Part shown: one piece after another, positions 38,221 to 46,895 of the stretch | Layout of the letters: the number at the start of each line of letters is the position of its first letter | Position numbering within the stretch: the first letter of the stretch is position 1 | NCBI RefSeq assembly: GCF_022095675.1 | Contig: NZ_JAHYSG010000057.1 | Coordinates: 13,157 to 77,156, forward strand | DNA from: Dactylosporangium sp. AC04546 | GTDB lineage: Bacteria; Actinomycetota; Actinomycetes; Mycobacteriales; Micromonosporaceae | Direction: 5' to 3' | Length of the DNA: 64,000 nt | Made by a program: the position numbers and the translations under genes | Notes under the pieces: model-generated | Database searches by the model: none | Seen by the model: the letters and a program-made list of their open reading frames with translations, nothing else | What the model was told of the DNA's origin: nothing

Positions 38221-38769
38221 ATGCCTGACATACGACCCGCACGAGTATCGGGTGCGTTGGTGCTCAACGCCACCTACGAGCCGCTGTGTGTCGTGTCTGT
38301 CAGACGTGCCACCATCCTGGTCCTGACGTCGAAGGCCGTGTGTGTCGCCGACGGTGAGGGCATCCTCCACAGTGCGAGCGAGGAACTGCCGGTCCCCTCT
38401 GTGGTTCGGCTCACGCGGTACGTGCGCGTGCCCTACCGCACACACATAGGCCTCTCCCGCCGCGGGATATTCGCCCGTGACGGATGGCGGTGCGCCTACT
38501 GCCGCGGCCCGGCCGAGACCATCGACCACGTGATGCCACGGAGCCGGGGCGGGCGGCACGCCTGGGAGAACGTCGTCGCCGCCTGCGCCCGGTGCAACCA
38601 CACAAAGGGTGACAAAACGCCAGCCGAACTCGGCTGGCGTTTGCATACCACCCCGATGGCACCCAAGGGAGTGGCGTGGCGGGTGCTCGGTCACCGCACA
38701 CCCGACCCACGCTGGGCGGACTGGCTCGAACTGCCAGCCGACGGTCCCAGCCTAGGTCACGCCGCCTAG
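38221..38769 (+). CDS. HNH endonuclease family protein
   Basis: This 182-residue protein has the zinc and catalytic HNH core CAYCRGPAETIDHVMPRSRGGRHAWENVVAACARCNHTKGDK (Cys-x2-Cys pairs plus DH...N...H). It is the actinobacterial Rv2469c type, encoded near pepN and glbO in many genomes. It is not obviously linked to phage or restriction genes here. AGGGGG lies upstream of the ATG. Codons just after the HNH core form a perfect 13-bp inverted repeat. Confidence 0.9.
   Translation: MPDIRPARVSGALVLNATYEPLCVVSVRRATILVLTSKAVCVADGEGILHSASEELPVPSVVRLTRYVRVPYRTHIGLSRRGIFARDGWRCAYCRGPAETIDHVMPRSRGGRHAWENVVAACARCNHTKGDKTPAELGWRLHTTPMAPKGVAWRVLGHRTPDPRWADWLELPADGPSLGHAA
38614..38644. repeat. Perfect 13-bp hairpin inside the HNH gene
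   Basis: AAACGCCAGCCGA, two bases, TCGGCTGGCGTTT forms a terminator-like hairpin with Ts on its 3' side, inside codons for TPAELGWRL. It may be coincidental because these residues are conserved. Confidence 0.6.
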
Positions 38770-38944
38770 CCGGGCGTGACCTCGCGGCAAGTGGCTCGGA
38801 TCCCACGGTGTCCGGGCCCCCATGCGTTGCGCGGCGCAGTGGCAGCACCGCTGTTTCCAAGGTCGGATACCCCCGGCAACGGGCTGGTCATCCGCGACCG
38901 CTAACGTGAAGCCGGTCTTTTAGTCCCTTCGACGCCTGGGGGCG

Positions 38945-39262
38945 TTGAGCTTGTCCATCATCGAGACGACGCTGATCTTCGCCGGCATCCCGGTCTTGGT
39001 CATCGTGCTCATCACGGGCGCCGTGTTCGCCGGCGGAGGCTCCCGGCGCAACAGCAAGCGGTACCGGCCCGGCCGGCCGTTCGACTTCACGCCCGTCTGG
39101 TTCCTGTCGGCGCCCGAGCAGCTGACCAAGGCGCCGGCCGGGCGCGAGCTGACCGGCACCCGGCGGCCCGAGCTGTCGGCGGGCGGCACTGACGCCGCCA
39201 CCGAGTGGTCCGGCGACAAGGCGCAGCCGCACGTCATGGGAGGCGCAAGTGACCGCTGGTAA
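38945..39262 (+). CDS. Small single-helix membrane protein
   Basis: This protein of about 105 residues has one N-terminal helix (ETTLIFAGIPVLVIVLITGAVFAGG), followed by a basic stretch RRNSKRYRPGRPFDFTPVWFLSAPEQL, a pattern common in actinobacterial proteins encoded before DUF5130. The start is a TTG (38945); a second TTG two codons later is equally possible. A TAACGT box near 38902 may be its promoter. It overlaps the DUF5130 gene by 14 bp. Function unknown. Confidence 0.7.
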   Translation: MSLSIIETTLIFAGIPVLVIVLITGAVFAGGGSRRNSKRYRPGRPFDFTPVWFLSAPEQLTKAPAGRELTGTRRPELSAGGTDAATEWSGDKAQPHVMGGASDRW

Positions 39263-39638
39263 GGCTCAGCCCGACGTCCTGAACGGGCCGTTCACGACGC
39301 GCCAGCTGCTCCGCCTGGACGAGGCCCTTCGGCTGGCCGACTCGTCCACCGGCCTGACCTTCAGCATCTACGTCGGCGACCTCGACGAGCCCGCGCGGGC
39401 GAGCGCTGAGAAGCTGCACGGCCAGCTGGCCGACCCGCCGCACTCGGTCCTCGTCGCGGTCTCGCCCAACCAGCGCCTGCTGGAGATCGTCACCGGCGGC
39501 GAGGCCCGCCGCCGGCTGCCCGACCGCGCGGCGAAGCTGGCCGCGCTGTCCATGGCCGCCGCGTTCGGCGGCGGCGACCTGGCCGGCGGCCTCGTCGCGG
39601 GCCTGGCCCAGCTGGCCGACCACGCCGGCCGCGCCTGA
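39249..39638 (+). CDS. DUF5130 (TPM-like) family protein
   Basis: This 129-residue protein contains FSIYVGDLDEPARASAEKLH and VLVAVSPNQRLLEIVTGGEARRRLPDRAAKLAALSMAAAFGGGDLAGGLVAGLAQLADHAG, typical of DUF5130, a TPM-like domain. It probably sits at the membrane with its overlapping upstream partner. It converges on pepN across a strong terminator (39653-39686). Confidence 0.85.
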   Translation: MTAGKAQPDVLNGPFTTRQLLRLDEALRLADSSTGLTFSIYVGDLDEPARASAEKLHGQLADPPHSVLVAVSPNQRLLEIVTGGEARRRLPDRAAKLAALSMAAAFGGGDLAGGLVAGLAQLADHAGRA

Positions 39639-39652
39639 CCCACCAGCGCAAC

Positions 39653-39686
39653 GGGCCCCGGGTGACCTGACGGTCGCCCGGGGCCC
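39653..39686. terminator. Bidirectional terminator between DUF5130 gene and pepN
   Basis: A 15-bp stem GGGCCCCGGGTGACC / GGTCGCCCGGGGCCC with one G-T pair and a 4-nt loop lies between two convergent stop codons. Confidence 0.75.
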
Positions 39687-39700
39687 GCTCGTTGTGCTCG

Positions 39701-42244
39701 TCAGGCCGACTCGGCGTCCTTCGCCCGGGCCTTCAGGGCGCGCACGATGCCGTCGCGGCCCTCGCCGACCAGGCGGCGCAGCGGAGCCGGGTGGCCCGGC
39801 TCGGCCAGCCAGGCCTCCGTGCGGGCGACCGTGTCCTCGCTCACCTGGAACGCCGGGTAGCCCAGCTCGACGAACTCCGCTGCCGGCTCGCTGTCGCGCG
39901 ACTCCCACACGGTCGTGAGGGAGTCGAAGTACGCGGCCACGTACGGCGCGGTGAGGGCCGTCTGGGCCGAGTGCTGGAAGCCCTGCAGGAGTGAGCGCTG
40001 CAGCCAGTTCGGCAGGTTGTGGTCCTCGACCAGGCGGCGCCACGTCTCGGCCTTCGACTCGGGGGTCGGGACCAGGGCGCGGGCCAGGGCGGCCTGGCGC
40101 TCGCCGCTCGCGGTGCGGTCGCGGTCGAGCTCGGCCTCGATCTCGGCCGGGTCGGCGGCGCCGTTGGCGATCAGCGCGTGCAGGATGCCCCAGCGCAGGT
40201 CGGCCTGGATCGTCAGGCCGGCGGGGACGTCGTCGCCGCGCAGCCATCCCTGCAGTACCGCCAGATCGTCGGCGCCGCGGGCGGCCGCCGCGAACGAGCG
40301 GGCCCACGCCAGCTGGAAGCCGCTGCCGGGCTCGGCCGACGCGAGCGCGGTGCGCGCGGTCGCGGCGATCTGCGCCCAGCCCTCCGGGGCCCAGGCCTGG
40401 TCGGCGTAGAACACGAGCGCCGACTGGGCCTGCCGGATGGTGGCGGTGACCAGGTTGATGTCCTTCTCGGCCGGCAGGCCGGTGGCGACCAGCTTCACGT
40501 AGTCGCGCGCGGCGAGCTCGGCGTCGCGGACCATGTCCCACGTCGCCGACCACACCAGCGCGCGGGCGAGCGAGTTGTCCAGGCCGTCGATGTGCTCGAC
40601 GACCGTGGCCGTGGAGCGGGGGTCGAGGCGGAGCTTCGCGTACGTGAGGTCGTCGTCGTTGAGCAGCAGCACGTCGGCGGCGCGGCGGCCGGCCAGGACG
40701 GTGATCTCCGTCTCCTCGCCGTCGACGTCGGCCTCGACCAGCTCGCGGCGGATCAGGGCGCCGCCGACCAGGTCGTAGAGGCCGATGCCGATGCGGTGGG
40801 TGCGCAGCGTCGGGTACGCGGGCGGGGCCTCCTGCCGGACCAGCACCCGCTCGTAGGTGCCGTCGGCGGCGATGGTCAGCTCCGGGCGCAGCGTGTTGAC
40901 CTGGGCCGTCTCCAGCCACTGGGCGGCGAACTTGCGCAGCTCCTTGCCGCTGGCCGTCTCCAGCGCGGAGAGCAGGTCGTCGAAGGTCGCGTTGCCCCAC
41001 TGGTGCTGCTGGAAGTAGGCGCGCAGGCCGGTGCGGAAGGGGTCGATGCCGACGTAGGCGACCAGCTGCTTGATGACGCTGGCGCCCTTGGCGTACGTGA
41101 TGCCGTCGAAGTTGACCTCGACCGCCTCGACGTCGGGCATCTCGCAGTACACCGGGTGCGTCGAGGACAGCTGGTCCTGCCGGTAGCCCCAGTTCTTGCG
41201 CACGGACAGGAACGTCGTCCACGCGTCCTTGAACCGGGTCGCGTGGGTGTTGCACCAGTGGCTGGCCCACTCGGCGAACGACTCGTTCAGCCAGAGGTCG
41301 TCCCACCAGCGCATGGTCACCAGGTCGCCGAACCACATGTGGGCGAGCTCGTGCAGGATCGTGTTGGCCCGCTGCTCGTACTCGTAGTCGGTGACCGGCG
41401 AGCGGAAGATGTAGTGCTGCTCGGCGTGCACGACGCAGCCGAAGTTCTCCATCGCGCCGGCATTGAACTCCGGCGAGTAGACCTGGTCGTACTTCGGCAG
41501 GGGGTAGCGGATGCCGAACTCCTCGTGGAAGAAGTCGAACCCCTGCTTGGTGATCAGGTTGATGTCGTCGGCGTCGAGGTACTGCCGCATCGACTGCCGG
41601 CAGAAGACACCCAGGTCGATGCCGTCGTGCGTGTCGCGGACCTCGTGGTAGGGCCCGGCGCAGACGGCGGTGATGTAGGTGCTCATCCGCGGCGTCGGGG
41701 CGAACTGCCGGGTCAGGTCCTCCTGCGAGGCCAGCGGCATGTTGGAGATGACCTTCCAGTGCGCCGGCGCGGTGACGCGGAACGTGAACTCGGCCTTGAG
41801 GTCGGGCTGGTCGAAGCACGCGAACACGCGCTGGGCGTCGGCCGTCTCGAACTGGCTGTAGAGGTACACCTCCTTGTCCACCGGGTCGACGCTGCGGTGC
41901 AGGCCCTGGCCGGTCGTCGAGTACGCACAGTCGGCGTCGACGACGAGCACGTTGTCCGCGGCCAGCCCGGGCAGCGGCAGGCCGTTTTCGTTGGACCAGC
42001 CCGAGATGTCCAGGTCCTCGCCGTTGAGGGTGGCGCCGCGCAGGTTCGCTGCGGCGATCTCGATGAAGGTGCCCGCACCCGGCTCGTGGCAGGTGAACCG
42101 CACCTCGGTGATCGACCGGAACGTGCCTTCCCCGGGATGGCCGGCGCCATCCGTCAGGTCGAGGCTGATGTCGTACGCCGCGATGTCGAGCAGGCGCGCC
42201 CGCTCGACCGCCTCTACCTGGCGTAGGTTACGTACACCGGCCAC
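39701..42244 (-). CDS. pepN: Aminopeptidase N (M1 family)
   Basis: This 847-residue zinc aminopeptidase carries the exopeptidase motif GAMEN at 263-267 and the zinc motif HELAH...E (His298, His302, Glu321), and ends with the C-terminal ERAP1-like helical domain. It removes N-terminal residues from peptides in the cytoplasm, completing Clp-mediated degradation. The GTG at 42244 is supported by GGGAGA upstream and by the family start VRNLRQVEAVERA. It matches Rv2467 and is divergent from the Rv2466c-like gene, as in M. tuberculosis. Confidence 0.95.
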   Translation of the reverse strand: MAGVRNLRQVEAVERARLLDIAAYDISLDLTDGAGHPGEGTFRSITEVRFTCHEPGAGTFIEIAAANLRGATLNGEDLDISGWSNENGLPLPGLAADNVLVVDADCAYSTTGQGLHRSVDPVDKEVYLYSQFETADAQRVFACFDQPDLKAEFTFRVTAPAHWKVISNMPLASQEDLTRQFAPTPRMSTYITAVCAGPYHEVRDTHDGIDLGVFCRQSMRQYLDADDINLITKQGFDFFHEEFGIRYPLPKYDQVYSPEFNAGAMENFGCVVHAEQHYIFRSPVTDYEYEQRANTILHELAHMWFGDLVTMRWWDDLWLNESFAEWASHWCNTHATRFKDAWTTFLSVRKNWGYRQDQLSSTHPVYCEMPDVEAVEVNFDGITYAKGASVIKQLVAYVGIDPFRTGLRAYFQQHQWGNATFDDLLSALETASGKELRKFAAQWLETAQVNTLRPELTIAADGTYERVLVRQEAPPAYPTLRTHRIGIGLYDLVGGALIRRELVEADVDGEETEITVLAGRRAADVLLLNDDDLTYAKLRLDPRSTATVVEHIDGLDNSLARALVWSATWDMVRDAELAARDYVKLVATGLPAEKDINLVTATIRQAQSALVFYADQAWAPEGWAQIAATARTALASAEPGSGFQLAWARSFAAAARGADDLAVLQGWLRGDDVPAGLTIQADLRWGILHALIANGAADPAEIEAELDRDRTASGERQAALARALVPTPESKAETWRRLVEDHNLPNWLQRSLLQGFQHSAQTALTAPYVAAYFDSLTTVWESRDSEPAAEFVELGYPAFQVSEDTVARTEAWLAEPGHPAPLRRLVGEGRDGIVRALKARAKDAESA

Positions 42245-42428
42245 GTGTCGTCTCCCGTCGTTCGCTGTGGCCGTCCCCGTCGACGGCGTCACCCCGAGTG
42301 TTCCATGTCGGCGGGCGACACTGGAGGAGTGGCTCAGGTCACTCCCGGCCCGGGTAGCCCGCCCGAGCGCCTCGGAGTAAGGATCGAAAGCGATTCTCGA
42401 CTCTTTCAGTAGAGAGGTGGTCGCCGCC

Positions 42429-43058
42429 ATGGCCGAAGACCGCGTCATCGCCGACATGTGGTTCGACCCGCGCTGCCCATGGGCCTGGATCACGTCCCGC
42501 TGGCTGCTCGAGGTGGAGCAGGTCCGGCCGGTCGACGTCCGCTTCCACGTCATGAGCCTGTCGATCCTCAACGAGGGCCGCGACGACCTCCCGGAGCGAT
42601 ACAAGGAGGGTCTGGCAAAGGGTTGGGCACCGGTACGGGTGGCGATCGCCGCCGAGCAGAAGTTCGGCAACGAGGTGCTCCGCCCGCTGTACACCGCCCT
42701 CGGCACCCGGATCCACCACGAGAAGCAGGAGCTGGGCGACGAGCTCTACCGGGCCGCGCTGGCCGAGGCCGGGCTGCCGGCCGACCTGGCGCAGTACGCG
42801 GAGTCCACCGAGTACGACGCCGAGCTGCGGGCCAGCCACTTCGCCGGCATGGACCCGGTCGGCATGGACGTCGGCACTCCCGTCATCCACGTCCCCGGCC
42901 CCGACGGCAAGCTCATCGCGTTTTTCGGCCCGGTCGTCACCCCGCGGCCCAAGGGTGAGGCCGCCGGCCGGCTCTGGGACGGCACGCTGCTGGTCGCCGG
43001 CACGCCCGGCTTCTACGAGATCAAGCGCACGCGGGACGTGGGCCCGACGTTCGAGTGA
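42429..43058 (+). CDS. DsbA-fold reductase, Rv2466c family (mycothiol-dependent nitroreductase-like) with CPWA active site
   Basis: This 209-residue protein is clearly homologous to Rv2466c: WFDPRCPWAWITSRWLLEVEQVR, FHVMSLSILNEGRDDLP, RVAIAAEQKFGNEVLRPLYTALGTRIH and SHFAGMDPVGMDVGTPVIHV. In M. tuberculosis the active site is CPWC and the enzyme activates nitro-prodrugs with mycothiol; here the second Cys is Ala (CPWA), leaving a single thiol. It would have to work as a mono-thiol mycothiol transferase or isomerase. The ATG at 42429 gives the family N-terminus. Confidence 0.85.
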   Translation: MAEDRVIADMWFDPRCPWAWITSRWLLEVEQVRPVDVRFHVMSLSILNEGRDDLPERYKEGLAKGWAPVRVAIAAEQKFGNEVLRPLYTALGTRIHHEKQELGDELYRAALAEAGLPADLAQYAESTEYDAELRASHFAGMDPVGMDVGTPVIHVPGPDGKLIAFFGPVVTPRPKGEAAGRLWDGTLLVAGTPGFYEIKRTRDVGPTFE

Positions 43059-43083
43059 GGGCGAAGGGGTAGGCTGCCTACCT

Positions 43084-43449
43084 GTGCGGCGGTTCTTCAC
43101 ACCTCGGTGGGTGCTCGGGCATGTCCTGATGCTCGCCGGGGTGGCCGTGTGCCTGGTGGCCGGCCGCTGGCAGTACGAGCGGGCCACCGCCGGCAACATG
43201 CTCAGCTGGGCCTACACGGTCCAGTGGCCGCTGTTCGCGGTCTTCGTCGTCTTCCTGTGGGCGCGCGCCGTGCGTGACGCCCGCGGGGTGCGGGCCCCGC
43301 GCCCGGCGCCGCCGCCGCTGCGGCCGCTGCACCAGCCGCCGGTCGTCCGCCACAGTGACGACGACGATCCCGAGCTCGCGGCCTACAACCGCATGCTGGC
43401 CTGGCTCGCCGCCGACCCTGACCGCCGTCCCAGCGACTTTCCCGGATGA
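43084..43449 (+). CDS. Small two-helix membrane protein
   Basis: This 121-residue protein has hydrophobic segments near 9-25 and 42-62 flanking WQYERATAGNMLSWAYTVQWP, then a proline-rich cytoplasmic tail ending with AYNRMLAWLAADPDRRPSDFPG. This architecture is common in actinobacteria next to DUF3817 genes; function unknown. TAGGCT is eight bases before the GTG, suggesting a leaderless mRNA. The stop overlaps the DUF3817 start (ATGA). Confidence 0.72.
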   Translation: MRRFFTPRWVLGHVLMLAGVAVCLVAGRWQYERATAGNMLSWAYTVQWPLFAVFVVFLWARAVRDARGVRAPRPAPPPLRPLHQPPVVRHSDDDDPELAAYNRMLAWLAADPDRRPSDFPG

Positions 43450-43793
43450 GGCCGATGTCCGCCACACCACTGAACCCCGCCCTCACCCGCTACCGGGTCA
43501 TCGCCTGGATCGTCGGCGTGCTGCTGATCGTGCTGACCGTGGGCACGGTGCTGAAGTACACCGCCGACGACGAGACGATCGTGGCGCTCGTCGGGCCGGC
43601 GCACGGCTTCCTCTACATGGTCTACCTGGTGCTCGCGGCCGACCTCGCCCGGCGGGCGAAGTGGACGATCGGCTTCACGGTGCTGATCCTGCTCGCCGGG
43701 ACCGTGCCGTTCCTGTCCTTCGTCGCCGAGCGGGTCGTCACCCGGCGGGTCCAGGCCGCCTCAGCCGGCAGCGCGGTACGCAGCACCGTGTGA
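43446..43793 (+). CDS. DUF3817 integral membrane protein
   Basis: This 115-residue protein has three hydrophobic segments and the family pattern RYRVIAWIVGVLLIVLTVGTVLKY...GPAHGFLYMVYLVLAADLARR. It is the Rv2468c-like neighbour of pepN. An ATG three codons later (43455) is an alternative start. Its last 33 bp overlap the 3' end of the convergent cation transporter gene. Confidence 0.85.
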   Translation: MRPMSATPLNPALTRYRVIAWIVGVLLIVLTVGTVLKYTADDETIVALVGPAHGFLYMVYLVLAADLARRAKWTIGFTVLILLAGTVPFLSFVAERVVTRRVQAASAGSAVRSTV

Positions 43794-44690
43794 GTCGACG
43801 CAGTGCGGGTCGTCCTCGCAGTGGTCGACCTGCAGCGTCGTGTGGCCGATCTCCCAGCGCTCCCGCAGCCGGGTCTCGATCGCGGCCCGCACCGCGTGGC
43901 AGTCGCCCTCCTGGTCGACGAGCACGTGCGCGGAGAGCGCCGGATAGCCCGACGTCACCTGCCACACGTGCAGGTCGTGCAGCTCGACCACGCCCGGGAC
44001 GCCGGACAGCTCCCGGCCGAGCGTCGCCGGGTCCATGCCGCTCGGCGCCGCCTCCATGAAGATGCGGCCCGACTCGCGCACCAGCTGGACGCCCGAGCGG
44101 ATCATCAAAGCCGCCACCACCAGTGAGGCGATCGCGTCGGCGCGGTCGAACCCGGTCAGCAGCACCACCAGGCCGGCGACCGCGGCCGCGACGAACGCGA
44201 ACAGGTCGGTCAGCACGTGCTGGAACGCGCCCTCGATGTTGAGGCTGGCCCGGTTGGCCTTGCCCATCGCCCACACCGCGACCAGGTTGACCGCGACGCC
44301 GGCGAGCGCCGTCACGAGCACCGCGCCGCCGCCGACCGGCGGCGGGTTGACCAGCCGGGTGATCGCCTCGTAGGTGATCCAGACCGACAGCAGCAGCAGG
44401 GTCAGCCCGTTGGCCTGGGCGGAGAGGATCTCCGCGCGCTTCAGCCCGAACGTGTAGCCGCCCGACGGCGGCCGGGCCGCGAGCCGGGTGGCGAAGAGGG
44501 CCAGCGCGATCGCCGCCGCGTCGGAGAGCATGTGCGCGGCGTCCGACAGCAGGGCGAGGGAGCCGACCAGCAGGCCGACGACGACCTCGACCGCCATGAA
44601 GCCGACGATCAGCGCGAGGGCGAGCGACAGCCACCGGCGGTCGGCGTCCTCCCGCGGTCCGTGCTGGTGGTGGTCGTGGTCGTGCCCCAT
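43761..44690 (-). CDS. Cation diffusion facilitator (Zn/Co/Cd exporter)
   Basis: This 309-residue CDF protein has a His-rich N-terminus (MGHDHDHHQHGP) that can bind metal, then six helices, with SDAAHMLSDAAAIAL in helix 2 and HVLTDLFAFVAAAV in helix 5 providing the Asp/His metal site, and a C-terminal cytoplasmic domain (LHDLHVWQVTSG) ending in DHCEDDPHCVDSHG. It exports zinc or related metals against protons. TAAGAT lies eight bases before the ATG. The 3' end overlaps the DUF3817 gene by 33 bp in the opposite direction. Confidence 0.93.
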   Translation of the reverse strand: MGHDHDHHQHGPREDADRRWLSLALALIVGFMAVEVVVGLLVGSLALLSDAAHMLSDAAAIALALFATRLAARPPSGGYTFGLKRAEILSAQANGLTLLLLSVWITYEAITRLVNPPPVGGGAVLVTALAGVAVNLVAVWAMGKANRASLNIEGAFQHVLTDLFAFVAAAVAGLVVLLTGFDRADAIASLVVAALMIRSGVQLVRESGRIFMEAAPSGMDPATLGRELSGVPGVVELHDLHVWQVTSGYPALSAHVLVDQEGDCHAVRAAIETRLRERWEIGHTTLQVDHCEDDPHCVDSHGAAYRAAG

Positions 44691-44809
44691 GGGACCCAAT
44701 CTTATGCGTACTTCGCTATATGACGCAGCGGTGTGTCGTCGTTTCCACGGTGAGGTTCCGGGGCATCCATATGGCGTGCGGCGGCCGCAGACGCGAAGGG
44801 AGCACGACC

Positions 44810-45229
44810 GTGGGCATGGAGGTCCGGCTTTCGCTCTCACTGCCCCGGGACCGCTCGACCGTCCCGCTCATCCGCCGCGTGCTCGACGCCGCCCTCGCGG
44901 TGTTCGCCGTCACCAAGGACTGCCGTGACGACATCGGCCTCGCCGTGGGGGAGGCGTGCGCCAACGCCGTGCAGCACGCCGACTCCGGCGCCGACTACGA
45001 GGTGACGGTCACCATCCAGGAGGACCGGTGCATCATCGACGTCGTCGACGACGGCACCGGCCTCGACTCGGTCACCCCGCCCGACGCGCCGCCCGACGCC
45101 GAGTCCGGCCGCGGCCTGCGGATCATCCACGCGCTCGCCGACATGGTGGAGCTGCACAACGGGCAGCCGGGGAAGATGGCGCTGCGCATCGTCAAGATGC
45201 TGACTGTCGTGCCCCCAGTTCGTGCCTGA
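44810..45229 (+). CDS. Anti-sigma-factor-type ATP-binding protein (RsbW/HATPase_c)
   Basis: This 139-residue GHKL ATPase domain protein has the N-box EACANAVQHAD, the G1 box DVVDDGTGLD and GRGLRIIHALAD. Such stand-alone domains act as serine kinases or anti-sigma factors in partner-switching. No anti-anti-sigma partner is adjacent. The GTG at 44810 is chosen because AAGGGAG lies 7 bp upstream. The next gene, a small Ala/Arg-rich protein, starts 140 bp later. Confidence 0.85.
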   Translation: MGMEVRLSLSLPRDRSTVPLIRRVLDAALAVFAVTKDCRDDIGLAVGEACANAVQHADSGADYEVTVTIQEDRCIIDVVDDGTGLDSVTPPDAPPDAESGRGLRIIHALADMVELHNGQPGKMALRIVKMLTVVPPVRA

Positions 45230-45369
45230 ACGGCGACAGCACCGTCACGCGGCGTCGCGCATGCTCTTCCCTGGAATCCGGATTCGCACACAGGGTGCGA
45301 CGCCGGAGCGCGCGGGAGCCGTTGCGCTGGATGCAACGACAACTGCCGCGCAAGGGGAGGACGACGGAG

Positions 45370-45639
45370 ATGACCACCGACAGTTCCACGACGCTGTGGA
45401 CGGTCCAGGAGCGGGCCTGGAAAGAGGAGCTGCCCGACCTGCCGGACGAGGTCATCGCGCTGCTGGCGCCGCCGGTCGTGGTGAGCGCCTCGTCCTGGAG
45501 CGCGCCCGCCGGCCCGGCACCGGCGCCGGCCCTCGCGCTCGTGCGCGCCCCGCGGTTCCTGTCGCCGGTCGCGTCCCGCAACGCGCGGCGCCGCACTGCG
45601 GGACGGGCGGTGCCCCGTGCCGCGGCCCGCATCGCCTGA
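45370..45639 (+). CDS. Small hypothetical protein
   Basis: This 89-residue protein begins MTTDSSTTLWTVQERAWKEELPDLPDEVIALL, a plausible helical region, and ends in an Ala/Pro/Arg-rich tail (NARRRTAGRAVPRAAARIA). AGGGGAGGA lies seven bases before the ATG, which is a strong translation signal. No family recognised. It may be a nucleic-acid-binding or regulatory peptide, but nothing in the sequence decides this. Confidence 0.5.
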   Translation: MTTDSSTTLWTVQERAWKEELPDLPDEVIALLAPPVVVSASSWSAPAGPAPAPALALVRAPRFLSPVASRNARRRTAGRAVPRAAARIA

Positions 45640-45643
45640 GCTA

Positions 45644-45649
45644 TAGCGT
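45644..45649 (+). promoter_or_regulatory. -10 box of leaderless DUF1015 gene
   Basis: TAGCGT, seven bases, then ATG at 45657, the same spacing as the other leaderless promoters in the window. Confidence 0.5.
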
Positions 45650-45656
45650 TTCGTAC

Positions 45657-46829
45657 ATGACGGTTGCGTACCCGATCGCCCGAGCCTGGCTGTCCACCGG
45701 AGGCACCGGCGCGCAGAACTACGACGAGTTCGCCGACGACGCCGAGATCACCGAGATCATCGCCGCCAACCCGTCCAGCGCGCTGGCGGTGGAGATGCCC
45801 CACCGGGCGCCGGAGAGCGTCGGGAAGCCCTTCCGCGACTGCCTGCCGGACGCGGTCGCCCGCCTCCAGGCCGCCAAGGACGACGGCCACTACGCCGCCG
45901 CCGCCGACGTCGTGGTGCTGTACCGCATCACGGCGCCCGACGGGGCCCGCGCCTACGGCCTCTGGTGCATGATCGCGACCGACCAGATCTCGACCAGCGC
46001 CGACGAGCCCGGCGCCGTCATCCGCAACGAGGACGTCTTCATCGAGAAGGTCCGCGAGCGGGTCGCGCTGGCCGAGGCGACGAAGCACCTGCTGTCGCCG
46101 GTCCTGCTGCTGCAGACCGCGCACGGCGAGGCGCTGCACGCCGCGCTCGCCCAGGCCGTCGCCGACGCCGGCGCGCCGGCCGTGGCCGATACCGACCCGG
46201 CCGGCCGCACGCACGAGATCTGGGCCGTCGGCGCCGGCGCCACCCGCGACCGGCTGCTCGCGCTCGCCGGCGGCGGAGAGCTCGTCGTCGCCGACGGCAA
46301 CCACCGCAGCCTCGCCGCGCAGACCGCCGGCTACCCGCGCTTCCTGGCCGTCGTGACCACGCCCGAGTCGGTGGCGATCCAGCCGTACAACCGGCTCGTC
46401 TCCGAGCTGCCGGAGGCGCTCGACGGCCTCGACATGGAGCCGCTGGGCGTCCCGGCCGACGTCCCGGCCACGGGCGGCCGCGTGCACCTCCACACCCGCG
46501 AGGGCGCCTGGTCGGTGACGCTGCCGAAGATCGCCGACGCCGGCGTCGTGGAGAACCTCGACCACGCGCTCGTCGAGCGCCGGCTGTTCGCCGAGACGCT
46601 CGGGCTGGAGCCCGGCGACAAGCGGATCACCTACGTCGGGGGCGACTACCCGGCCGCGTGGCTGCGGGGCGAGGTCGACGCGGGCCGGGCCGAGCTGGCC
46701 GTGCTCATCGCGCCGGTGACCGTCGACGACTTCGTCGCGGTGAACCTGGCCCGGCAGAAGATGCCGCGCAAGAGCACCTGGTTCACGCCGAAGGCGCGGG
46801 CCGGTCTCGTCGTGGTCGAGCTGGATTGA
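45657..46829 (+). CDS. DUF1015 family protein (SerK-like)
   Basis: This 390-residue protein has the DUF1015 layout: an N-terminal ...NYDEFADDAEITEIIAANPSSALAVEMPHR, a central YRITAPDGARAYGLWCMI and the signature VVADGNHRSLAAQ near 205-217. One archaeal member is an ADP-dependent serine kinase; the function in actinobacteria is not established. The 5' end is set by the leaderless box at 45644. An 8-bp hairpin (46864-46885) follows and may terminate the message. Confidence 0.82.
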   Translation: MTVAYPIARAWLSTGGTGAQNYDEFADDAEITEIIAANPSSALAVEMPHRAPESVGKPFRDCLPDAVARLQAAKDDGHYAAAADVVVLYRITAPDGARAYGLWCMIATDQISTSADEPGAVIRNEDVFIEKVRERVALAEATKHLLSPVLLLQTAHGEALHAALAQAVADAGAPAVADTDPAGRTHEIWAVGAGATRDRLLALAGGGELVVADGNHRSLAAQTAGYPRFLAVVTTPESVAIQPYNRLVSELPEALDGLDMEPLGVPADVPATGGRVHLHTREGAWSVTLPKIADAGVVENLDHALVERRLFAETLGLEPGDKRITYVGGDYPAAWLRGEVDAGRAELAVLIAPVTVDDFVAVNLARQKMPRKSTWFTPKARAGLVVVELD

Positions 46830-46863
46830 ATTTCGCTGCCATCACCCGATCGTGGTACACACT

Positions 46864-46885
46864 AGGCCGCTCGTACTAGCGGCCT
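46864..46885. terminator. Hairpin after the DUF1015 gene
   Basis: A perfect 8-bp stem AGGCCGCT / AGCGGCCT with a 6-nt loop, 35 bp after the DUF1015 stop and 11 bp before the next ATG. It could be a terminator or a 5' structure of the following small gene. Confidence 0.45.
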
Positions 46886-46895
46886 GGGGTGGCAC

